Source: Nitrosospira sp. Nsp2 (GTDB lineage Bacteria > Pseudomonadota > Gammaproteobacteria > Burkholderiales > Nitrosomonadaceae). From it: 64,000 nucleotides of DNA. Location of the stretch: the NCBI RefSeq assembly GCF_003050965.1, contig NZ_QAOU01000001.1, positions 744,001 through 808,000 on the forward strand, read 5' to 3'. Under the pieces are notes generated by a model, which worked only from the letters and a program-made list of their open reading frames with translations, had not been told where the DNA came from and ran no database searches. The translations under genes were made by a program, and so were the position numbers. Position 1 is the stretch's first letter, and every line of letters starts with the position of its first letter. Of the stretch, positions 35,425-43,157 are shown one piece after another.

Positions 35425-37091
35425 ATCACTCGGGCATCGTAGACATGGTTCCTGCTGAAGTTCGCCGCGAGTGGACTCTAAATGGGATCTATCCAAATAA
35501 ATCCGTATACGAGCTGTTTTGCGAACATGTATGTCAGAACCCTGACAGCCCTGCGGTTGTATCGTTTGATGAGACGATCACTTACGCAGCACTATTAGAC
35601 AGGGTGCGTCGTCTTGCAGCCAGCTTCAAAGCAGTGGGAATTGTTTCCGGAGATGTCATCGCTTATCAACTCCCGAATGGTTGGCAGAGTTGCGCGATCG
35701 ATCTCGCTGCCGCTGCAATAGGAGCGATTGTGGCACCGTTCCCCCCAGGGCGTGGGCGCCTTGAAATTGTGTCATTGCTAAGACGGTGCGCCGCGCGCGT
35801 AATTATTGTTGAGCATGAATACGCCGGGGTTGACCTCTGTGAACTTATTGAGTCAATACGCCCAATTCTGCTGTCGCTCCGTGTTCTCGTCGTGGACGGA
35901 AAAGAGCGAAACGGGTGGCACACGATGGATAGCTTGTTTGGAGCCGAGCCGATTGAATCAAGCCAATTACCCACCGTTTCCCCTGACTTCCCCGTTCGGC
36001 TGCTCATCTCGTCCGGAACAGAATCCGAGCCAAAGTGGGTTGCTTATTCCCACAACGCGCTGATTGGCGGACGAGGACGTTTTCTGCAACGAATACACGT
36101 CGATGGTAGTGCTTTCAGGGGCCTCTATCTGGTGCCGCTGGGCACGGCGTTCGGTTCAACCGCAACATTCGGGGTTTTATCCTGGCTCGGCGGAGTCGTT
36201 GTTCTGCTGCGTCAATTCGACGTCGCCGCTGCCATTCAAAGTATTGCCGAATTGAAGCCGACCTACATCTTTGGTGTTCCCACCATGTTCCAACGCATCG
36301 CCGCTGATCCGGCATTATCAAAAGCGGATACGTCCAGTCTGATCGCTATTATTAGCGGTGGAGCGAAAATTGATGAAACGTCAATCCGACGATGTACCGA
36401 GGCGTTTCGATGTGGCTTTATCAGTTTATACGGATCTGCGGATGGTGTTAATTGCCACACCACCCTTCATGATGATTTGGAAGCGGTTTCTTGCAAGGCA
36501 GGGAGGCCTAACCCGGAGGTTTGCTCTATCCGGATAGTAGATGACGAGAAGAAGGAGGTTCCCCAAGGTTGTGTCGGAGAAATAGCTGCCAGAGGTCCGA
36601 TAAGTCCTATGCAATATGTGAATGCTCCTGACCTGGATGCGCTATATCGAGACGCGGATGGCTGGGTTTTTACCGGTGACCTTGGTTTTATCGATGATGA
36701 TGGGTATCTGGTGCTATCCGGGCGCAAGAAAGACATCATTATTCGCGGTGGTCTCAATATCAGTCCTGCCCAAATCGAAAACATCGCCGTTTCCCATCCG
36801 GCTGTTGTCAGCGCTGCCTGTGTACCTGTAGCCGATCCGGACGTTGGCCATCGGGTTTGCCTTTGCCTGGCATTGAAGGATGGGATTGAACGTCCATCGC
36901 TATCCCAATTCACTCGTTACTTGCATGAGAAGGGCCTGGATACGAACAAATTGCCGGAATATTTGCGCTATTACCGCCAACTGCCCCTCAGTCCGGCAGG
37001 AAAAATCGATAAGAAGCGCTTATCCGCCGAGGTGGAGTTCAGCAACTACACGGCCAAAGCTGGCCTTGCCCAATTGGCGAATCAATTGTGA
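35421..37091 (+). CDS. AMP-forming acyl ligase (ANL superfamily)
   Basis: A 556-residue adenylating enzyme that activates a carboxylic acid as acyl-AMP. Motifs: the phosphate loop LISSGTESEPKWVAYSH (variant of SGTTGxPK), YGSADGVNC, GWVFTGDLGFIDDDGYLVLS, GRKKDIIIRGGLNISP, and the lysine end PLSPAGKIDKKRL. The substrate is not obvious. In PDTC and thioquinolobactin clusters a related ligase activates the carboxylate before sulfur transfer from the carrier; the analogy is inference. Start: GGAG seven bases before ATG 35421. Overlaps of 4 bp with both neighbours indicate a single translational unit. Confidence 0.9.
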   Translation: MNHSGIVDMVPAEVRREWTLNGIYPNKSVYELFCEHVCQNPDSPAVVSFDETITYAALLDRVRRLAASFKAVGIVSGDVIAYQLPNGWQSCAIDLAAAAIGAIVAPFPPGRGRLEIVSLLRRCAARVIIVEHEYAGVDLCELIESIRPILLSLRVLVVDGKERNGWHTMDSLFGAEPIESSQLPTVSPDFPVRLLISSGTESEPKWVAYSHNALIGGRGRFLQRIHVDGSAFRGLYLVPLGTAFGSTATFGVLSWLGGVVVLLRQFDVAAAIQSIAELKPTYIFGVPTMFQRIAADPALSKADTSSLIAIISGGAKIDETSIRRCTEAFRCGFISLYGSADGVNCHTTLHDDLEAVSCKAGRPNPEVCSIRIVDDEKKEVPQGCVGEIAARGPISPMQYVNAPDLDALYRDADGWVFTGDLGFIDDDGYLVLSGRKKDIIIRGGLNISPAQIENIAVSHPAVVSAACVPVADPDVGHRVCLCLALKDGIERPSLSQFTRYLHEKGLDTNKLPEYLRYYRQLPLSPAGKIDKKRLSAEVEFSNYTAKAGLAQLANQL

Positions 37092-38281
37092 AAACACAAC
37101 CGCGCTGTATGGAATTGGCGCGATCCCTTTCGGTAGAGGTGAGAGGCTTCGTCGATGAGCAAATCCTTCCCCATGAACCAATGTTGGCCGATGGCGGAGA
37201 TCTGGCGGCCGGATTGCAATCCGAGCTTACCGAAAAAGCCCGATCTGCCGGGCTGTGGGGCTTGTTTTACCCATTGTCTCATGGCGGAAAGATGGCATCG
37301 CTTGAAGAGTACCTTATTGTTGCGGAACAGGAAGGGCGTTCGGAATTCTCTCCGGCAATTCTTGGGAGCCATTCCGCATTGGACGCGCATATGCTCCTGG
37401 AATTTGGTACCAACGAAATCCGTAAAAATTTCCTTGAACCAATGGCGGCCGGGAAAGCCGTTCCGGCTTACGGGATGACTGAGCCGGGACATGGCGGATC
37501 GTTCCCCGGCTTGATATCGACGACCGCACAGTTCGAAAACGGGAATTGGACGATCAACGGCAGAAAATGGTTTGTTGGCAACGCAGACCGCGCCACTTTT
37601 GTTACGGTCCTGGCACGCACCGCCGGGGAAGATTTGCCGCTCGGCAAGTCACACTCCATGATTCTGGTCCCGACAGATACACCCGGATACAAGGTCGAGC
37701 GCCAAATCTCGATATTGGGTCGTTTCCTCGGTCAGGGCGAGATGTCTTTCACAGAGGTCGAAGTCCCTGAGAGCAACCTCTTGGGATCCAGTGGCGGCGG
37801 GATGGATTTGATGAGCCGACGCCTTCGAAGGGGGAGGCTGCTACGCTCGATGAATTGGATAGGACTGGCCCAACGATGTTTCGATCTCATGGGCGCCCGG
37901 ATAAATTCCGGCCGTGGCCTCTCGGCGCGACTGCATGAAAAGCAACTGGTCCGCCAACACCTCGTCACGGCGTACCAATCCATAGCAAGTGCGAGGGAAT
38001 TGATTCGAGTCGCTGCCCGCGGCGTTGACGGGGGATGTCCAAATGATGTCCAGATCAATGTCGCGAAAATCGCTGCGTCGCAAGCACTTTGCATTGCCTC
38101 GGACTCGGCAGTGCAAATCTATGGCGCGGAAGGCATTAGCGATCTTACCCCGCTCTCCGGCATTTATAGAATTGCCCGGACGTCACGCATTCTGGACGGT
38201 ACCGACGAGTCCCTTGTCAGCTCAGTGGGGCGCCGGCTCATCAATTTCTTTAAAGAAGAAGACACCTATCACTTTGCCTGA
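37088..38281 (+). CDS. Acyl-CoA dehydrogenase family flavoenzyme
   Basis: A 397-residue protein of the acyl-CoA dehydrogenase fold, FAD-bound: AYGMTEPGHGGSFPGLISTT and FENGNWTINGRKWFVGNADR in the beta domain, then QIYGAEGISDLTPLSGIYR in the C-terminal helices. Where the medium-chain enzyme has the catalytic Glu in YEGT, this protein has ILDGTDES (Asp near residue 370), similar to the ADGPDE pattern of ACAD10/11-type members. It would oxidise a CoA-bound acid at the alpha-beta bond or a related position. Start GTG at 37088 overlaps the ligase stop (GTGA); no ribosome-binding site of its own. An MFS transporter follows after 99 bp. Confidence 0.87.
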   Translation: MKTQPRCMELARSLSVEVRGFVDEQILPHEPMLADGGDLAAGLQSELTEKARSAGLWGLFYPLSHGGKMASLEEYLIVAEQEGRSEFSPAILGSHSALDAHMLLEFGTNEIRKNFLEPMAAGKAVPAYGMTEPGHGGSFPGLISTTAQFENGNWTINGRKWFVGNADRATFVTVLARTAGEDLPLGKSHSMILVPTDTPGYKVERQISILGRFLGQGEMSFTEVEVPESNLLGSSGGGMDLMSRRLRRGRLLRSMNWIGLAQRCFDLMGARINSGRGLSARLHEKQLVRQHLVTAYQSIASARELIRVAARGVDGGCPNDVQINVAKIAASQALCIASDSAVQIYGAEGISDLTPLSGIYRIARTSRILDGTDESLVSSVGRRLINFFKEEDTYHFA

Positions 38282-38380
38282 TCCCATGGTTGCCGATCTG
38301 TCGAAATTTTTCTACGAATTGGGGTCTGGCTTCGCGGCTCGGACGAGGGGCGCCCCTCTCCCGACGGGATCAGGTTATAA

Positions 38381-39598
38381 GTGCAAGGCATGATGGCTAT
38401 CTGGTTTCGCGTTGTACTGGTTCTTGCCATGGCCATGCCCATGCTGGTTTTATATGCAATCAGCGCGCTCGGGCCATTCCTGACACTGGACCTTCATTTC
38501 AAGCCCGAGTTACTCGGCTACCTGTTAATGAGTTCGTTCGGTCTGGCAGCCGTTTTATCGCTATGGGCAGGTGCGTTCGTCGATCGGGTTGGTACGCGTT
38601 ATTCGCTGATCGTACTTTTCTCGACTATTGCATTTGCGTTCACCCTGATCGCAACGGTCCAAAATTTTTATGGTCTGCTGGCCGCCACCGCTATTTGCGG
38701 GATCGCTCAGGCTCTCGCAAATCCGGTAACAAATTTACTGATCACGCAACAAGTTCCCGCGGAGAAAAAAGCAAAAGCTGTGGGGCTGAAACAAGCTGGA
38801 GTTCAGCTCGCGGCTCTCTTCGCGGGTCTGGTGCTCCCAGGCATTGCATTACGATATGGCTGGCCGACCGCATTCGGGCTGATTGTTCCGGTGGCAGTGT
38901 TACTCGGTATAGCGGCCCCGCTCTTTACGCCCGGGAAACATAGCGGAACAAACAGGGGCTTCTCGCTCTCGCCTCCAAATTCGCTGTTAATGTGGTTAAT
39001 CGTTACCCAGTTTTGCGTTGGCGTTTCGCTCTCTGCTTTTGTCACGTTTTTACCAACTTTTGCCGCCCGGCAAGGTATGCCGCTATCGCTGGCTGGCTCT
39101 CTAATTGCCGTTTTCGGTGTTATGGGAGTGATTTCCCGGATTGTATTGACACCAATAGGGGCAAAACTTAAAGACGAGTCGGCTCTTTTGCTGTTACTGA
39201 TCGCTATTGCGGCTTGCGCAATAGCAGTGACGATGCACGCCGATCTGGAAAATCATTGGCTGTTATGGATAGGGGCCGCAAGCATGGGGCTTACCGCGGC
39301 AGGCACGAACGCAATAGCGATGAGCATGCTGGTAAGGGACCCGAAATTTGGTCCGGTAACGATCACATCCGGATATGTCTCGGTTGGATTCTTCAGCGGT
39401 TTTGCACTGGGTCCGCCGCTTTTCGGCGTTTTGTCGAGTTCTTCCCCGGATATGTCGTCTGGGTGGGTCGTGCTCATTGGCGTGCTCATGGCCGCGTGCC
39501 TCACGGTACTGGCGCTCGCCTCTGCCCGTCGACGGAAGACTCAGGCGTTAGCAGTTGCAGCCAGCCACGGCCAGCGTACTTCCACCGTGAAGATGTAA
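38381..39598 (+). CDS. MFS transporter, 12 helices
   Basis: A 405-residue major-facilitator transporter with about 12 hydrophobic segments and no signal peptide. Motif-like sequences include AGAFVDRVGTRYSL between helices 2 and 3 and AIAMSMLVRDPKFGPVTITS late. The family handles many small molecules; its place after the acyl-CoA dehydrogenase and near the TonB receptors fits export of a product or import across the inner membrane, but direction is not predictable. GTG 38381 follows CAGG with a six-base gap; ATG 38390 is an alternative. Its last 51 bp overlap the convergent hydrolase gene. Confidence 0.85.
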   Translation: MQGMMAIWFRVVLVLAMAMPMLVLYAISALGPFLTLDLHFKPELLGYLLMSSFGLAAVLSLWAGAFVDRVGTRYSLIVLFSTIAFAFTLIATVQNFYGLLAATAICGIAQALANPVTNLLITQQVPAEKKAKAVGLKQAGVQLAALFAGLVLPGIALRYGWPTAFGLIVPVAVLLGIAAPLFTPGKHSGTNRGFSLSPPNSLLMWLIVTQFCVGVSLSAFVTFLPTFAARQGMPLSLAGSLIAVFGVMGVISRIVLTPIGAKLKDESALLLLLIAIAACAIAVTMHADLENHWLLWIGAASMGLTAAGTNAIAMSMLVRDPKFGPVTITSGYVSVGFFSGFALGPPLFGVLSSSSPDMSSGWVVLIGVLMAACLTVLALASARRRKTQALAVAASHGQRTSTVKM

Positions 39599-40369
39599 AA
39601 ATGTCAGGATTTCACGAACGAATAAATCGGGTGCGCTTCGCATCGCGCTGTGCTGTTGTCCCTTGAGAACCGCAGTCTGACTGGGAGATAGGGATCGATG
39701 AAGCATCTCGGCGATAAGGTGGCGGCGATGTGGGCTTTCGCCGCCAAGGAGGAGCAGGGCCGGAATTCCGAGCGCGGTGAAACGGTTCGGTTCAAAAGTG
39801 TAATGGCTGATACTCCGCAATTCGCGATGAATCGTATGAGCAGCGGCCAGGCGTCCTGGCCAGCTCGGTCCCGCTTGCAGGGCAGCAAGCTCATGGGGCG
39901 GTGATTTGACGATTTCGCGAAAAAAAAACAGAAGCGCTTCTTCCCGGTTTCCTGAATCGAGCAGGGCTTGCAGGTGTGTGTCGAATTCAGGCGACCAACC
40001 GCTGCCAGCAAGCGAAATGGACGGTTCGTAGAGGAGAAGCGAGTCAATGTTGGAGGTCAGAAGTGCCGCTTCCAGGGCACACAGCCCTCCAAAAGAATGT
40101 CCGAGAAGATGCACCGGCTGGCCTATGGCGTCAATGACAGCGGCGATATCTTCGCTTTCGCGCTCAAGAGCGTAGTCGTGGCGGTCGCCGCTGCGTCCGC
40201 GTCCTCGCCGATCAATGGTCCAGACGCAGAAGTGCTGTTCGAGCGCGGCCAATACCGGGGACCACGCAAAGTGATCTCCAGACGTGCCATGCACAAGTAA
40301 CAAGGGTCTACCGGCGCCGCTACGCCAACACGCGATGGGAACCCCATCCTTGGAGGAAATGAATTCCAT
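39548..40369 (-). CDS. Alpha/beta hydrolase
   Basis: A 273-residue alpha/beta hydrolase: PLLLVHGTSGDHFAW with the oxyanion loop, IDRRGRGRSGDRHDYALERE, and the nucleophile elbow GHSFGG (Ser in VHLLGHSFGG). The acid (Asp or Glu) and His are in the expected C-terminal half (LKGQQHSAM holds the likely catalytic His). No signal peptide. The substrate is unknown; a thioesterase or ester hydrolase in the cluster is plausible. It is convergent with the MFS transporter, overlapping it by 51 bp, so it is transcribed against the main operon. No ribosome-binding site is clear. Confidence 0.85.
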   Translation of the reverse strand: MEFISSKDGVPIACWRSGAGRPLLLVHGTSGDHFAWSPVLAALEQHFCVWTIDRRGRGRSGDRHDYALERESEDIAAVIDAIGQPVHLLGHSFGGLCALEAALLTSNIDSLLLYEPSISLAGSGWSPEFDTHLQALLDSGNREEALLFFFREIVKSPPHELAALQAGPSWPGRLAAAHTIHRELRSISHYTFEPNRFTALGIPALLLLGGESPHRRHLIAEMLHRSLSPSQTAVLKGQQHSAMRSAPDLFVREILTFLHLHGGSTLAVAGCNC

Positions 40370-40434
40370 GATTGCCCAGATTGTAGATTCTTTGCGCGGA
40401 AAAACAAGACTCGCTGGAAGGTAAGAATTTAAAC

Positions 40435-41946
40435 GTGGTGAAAGTTAATCATCAGAAATGGTTGCAATCGTTAATTCTGTGGGTGTCAGCCGCCATCATA
40501 TTTATATTTCTAACCAGCGATGCCTGGGCCGGGGACGGGAGCAAGCCACTAGGTCATATCAATCCATACCTGCGCACGACCGGCGAGCTTTACGGCAGCT
40601 ACGAGGCATGGGATTTCTTTCGCCCAAGCCCCGCAATAAACAATGACAATTCCTATGATTTGTGGGCGTTGCGAGCCAGGCTTGGTGCATTGCTCACTAC
40701 TTCATATGTTGACGGTTATGCGCAAGCCCAATATGTCGGTTTATACGATCTCCCGAATGATGCGGTCGCGTCCCCCGGCGGCCCGCTTGGCCTCGGCGCC
40801 GCCTATTTCCAGGCAAATCAATCCACCAATGTGAGTAATATTTTTTTAAGGCAGGCTCATCTTGACTTCAAATTCAGTTCGCTGGGCGTTCCGGGAGCGT
40901 TTCTGAAGATTGGCAGATTCGAATTTATGGATGGCATGGAATACAAGACGGGCAATGAGAAATTCGACAGCCTTAAAAGATCTCGTGTCGCTCAGCGTCT
41001 TCTGGCCTCGAATATTGTCCATGTGGGTCGAACCTTCGACGGATTTGCGGCGGTTTATGATCAAGCCGGCTTCAATATGACAATGACCGCTACTCGCCCA
41101 ACTCAAGGCGGCTTTACTGCCGAAGGACAAAGCCAGATCAGCGATATCAACCTGTTCTATGCGGCGGTAACGAGTAAGAAGGATGTACTGTTGCCCGGAA
41201 CCGAAGGCCGGATTTTCTATGTGAACTACGATGACAAGCGCAACACGCAGGTTGTGGATAATCGCGCCGCCGCCGATCGGCCCCGTCTTGACAGTCAAAA
41301 CCTGAATATCCATACCGTTGGCGCACACTTGCTGGCGCTTCATCAACTGAAAGGGGGCAGCGCAGACGCTTTACTTTGGGGGGCCTACCAGTTCGGCGAT
41401 TGGACAAATCAGAAGCATCAAGCCTGGGCCTTCGCTGCAGAGGCAGGTTATCAATGGTCTGATGCAGCCTTCAAGCCATGGCTCCGCGCGCTCTACTTTG
41501 TCAGCTCAGGCGACGATGACGCGGCGGACCTGAAGCATAAAACTTTCTTTTCCCTCCTTCCAAATGGCCGCGGCTATGTCAAATTCCCTTTCTACAATCT
41601 GATGAATATGCAGGATGCGTACATACAGCTGAATTTGTCGCCCACCCCGCAAACCAGGGTAACAATAGACCTGCATCATCTGTCGCTCACCAGTTCCAGC
41701 GATCTGTTCTATAAGGGACTGGGTCCTACGATGAAATCGGGAGCCTTTGGCTATTCGGGGCAGTCTTCCGCGGGCAGTAGCGATGTAGGTCAATCGCTTG
41801 ACATCAGTTTCACGCATACCCTTACAAAAGCCTTATCGTGGAGATTCTATTACGGGCACGCGTTCGGTGGCACTGTCCTCAGAAGCATTTATCAGGGGAA
41901 AAAAGACGCAGACATGGTCTACCTGGATTTCAACCTCGTATTTTGA
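40435..41946 (+). CDS. Outer-membrane porin of the alginate-export (AlgE-like) type
   Basis: A 503-residue protein with a signal peptide (about 1-32, ending DAWAGD) and then a beta-rich body in which aromatic-ended strands alternate (SYDLWALRARLGALLTTSYV, LDFKFSSLGVPGAFLKIGRF, WRFYYGHAFGGTVLRSIY) up to the terminal Phe (FNLVF). The fold matches alginate-export-domain porins, including channels for sugars and small anions. It starts at GTG 40435 (AAGG further upstream). The next gene, a GH88-like hydrolase, begins 8 bp after its stop, so the two are probably co-expressed. Confidence 0.82.
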   Translation: MVKVNHQKWLQSLILWVSAAIIFIFLTSDAWAGDGSKPLGHINPYLRTTGELYGSYEAWDFFRPSPAINNDNSYDLWALRARLGALLTTSYVDGYAQAQYVGLYDLPNDAVASPGGPLGLGAAYFQANQSTNVSNIFLRQAHLDFKFSSLGVPGAFLKIGRFEFMDGMEYKTGNEKFDSLKRSRVAQRLLASNIVHVGRTFDGFAAVYDQAGFNMTMTATRPTQGGFTAEGQSQISDINLFYAAVTSKKDVLLPGTEGRIFYVNYDDKRNTQVVDNRAAADRPRLDSQNLNIHTVGAHLLALHQLKGGSADALLWGAYQFGDWTNQKHQAWAFAAEAGYQWSDAAFKPWLRALYFVSSGDDDAADLKHKTFFSLLPNGRGYVKFPFYNLMNMQDAYIQLNLSPTPQTRVTIDLHHLSLTSSSDLFYKGLGPTMKSGAFGYSGQSSAGSSDVGQSLDISFTHTLTKALSWRFYYGHAFGGTVLRSIYQGKKDADMVYLDFNLVF

Positions 41947-41954
41947 GAAGCCTT

Positions 41955-43100
41955 ATGCATCTAATGAAAGAAGGAAGCAGCAACGAACAGGCACAGATGC
42001 TGAGCCGGGAAGAAGTGCTAAAGGCGCTTGAGTCGTTAATTCGTCGCATGGACACCATTGACGCTCAGTGCAAGGATGGTTTTCCGCTTTATTCCCCAGG
42101 ATCTACGGACCAATGGACCGTCTCTCCGGGAGGTTCGTGGGTTGGCGGCTTCTGGAGCGGATGGTGGTGGCTGCGCGCGCGAGTCACGGGGTCAATATCG
42201 GATAAATGCAAAGCTGCCGAAATCTGCGCGCGCTTGTCGTCCAAGATCGCCGCCGATTCCATCAATCGCTGCCAGATTTTCTGGTATGGCGCGGCGCTCG
42301 GGAATCTCTGGTTCGGCGACATCAGCGCGCGCTCGTTGGTCGAAGAATCCATCGCAGCGATCGGGGCCTCCTACGATCGAAAAATCAATTGCATTCCGCT
42401 TGGTACCGGCATGGGTGGAGGACGGGAAGGAAATCAATGCGTCACGATAGACACGCTTGCGTCCTTGATCCAGCTTCTCAACCGCGGCGAGCACAGCGTC
42501 TATCCTTATATCTCGCGCTGTCATGCCGATACCATACTGGATACCTGCTTTACCAAGAACGGGGCGTTTCATACAGCGGCACACCTCCGCGCTGCGCGTC
42601 TAAGAGCAACCGATCGGGCGGGTATGTGGTCTCGCGGTCAAGCGTGGGGAATGTTGGGATTAAGTCGAGCCGCAGCGCAATGGGGCGAGCCCTACCTGAC
42701 TTATGCCCAATCCGCATGTCACTACTGGCGGCAGTCGCGCCATAACCTGCTGGCGCCCAACCGGTTGGATGATCCGTCCGGTCCTCCCGATCCTTCGTCT
42801 TCCGTGATCGCATCCCTGGCAATGCTGGTCCTGGCCGATCTTGTGCCTGACGGGGATGAATGGCGTCTCTACGCCCATCAGCAGATTACCGCGGTCACTC
42901 TCAGCCGGTACTTCATCGGCTTCGAGGAAAATCACGGCCGGGAAAAATATAAAGAGGGGAAAGCCCAGGGAATATTTTGGGGCTGTTGTTACAAAACCAA
43001 TCGTGGACACGATGAACTGGTCGAGTCGGCATGGGGCAGTTTTTTGCTCATGGCGGCGCTCTGCGTTCTAGCCGATATCATCGAGCCAAGCGATTGCTAG
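41955..43100 (+). CDS. GH88-like (unsaturated uronyl hydrolase-type) glycoside hydrolase
   Basis: A 381-residue alpha6/alpha6-barrel protein without a signal peptide. It shows GH88-like features: WVGGFWSGWWWLRARVTGS, RGQAWGMLGLSRAAAQWG, and a C-terminal GCCYKTNRGHDELVESAWGS. In GH88 enzymes two Asp act as catalytic residues on unsaturated glucuronyl oligosaccharides; I cannot map them with confidence. The start at ATG 41955 is chosen because it is 8 bp after the porin stop; the frame extends upstream inside the porin gene. The pair could process an imported sugar. A glycoside hydrolase in an otherwise autotroph-like neighbourhood is notable. Confidence 0.68.
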   Translation: MHLMKEGSSNEQAQMLSREEVLKALESLIRRMDTIDAQCKDGFPLYSPGSTDQWTVSPGGSWVGGFWSGWWWLRARVTGSISDKCKAAEICARLSSKIAADSINRCQIFWYGAALGNLWFGDISARSLVEESIAAIGASYDRKINCIPLGTGMGGGREGNQCVTIDTLASLIQLLNRGEHSVYPYISRCHADTILDTCFTKNGAFHTAAHLRAARLRATDRAGMWSRGQAWGMLGLSRAAAQWGEPYLTYAQSACHYWRQSRHNLLAPNRLDDPSGPPDPSSSVIASLAMLVLADLVPDGDEWRLYAHQQITAVTLSRYFIGFEENHGREKYKEGKAQGIFWGCCYKTNRGHDELVESAWGSFLLMAALCVLADIIEPSDC

Positions 43101-43157
43101 CAATGGTCACTATTCAAACGGTGGATTCGTAAGTAGTCGTTTAAGGAGTTACTTGAA

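Noticed and set aside
41838-41954. Extending the GH88-like protein back to 41838
   Set aside because: The extra 39 codons overlap the porin gene and have the character of an out-of-frame read; the ATG at 41955, 8 bp after the porin stop, is better.
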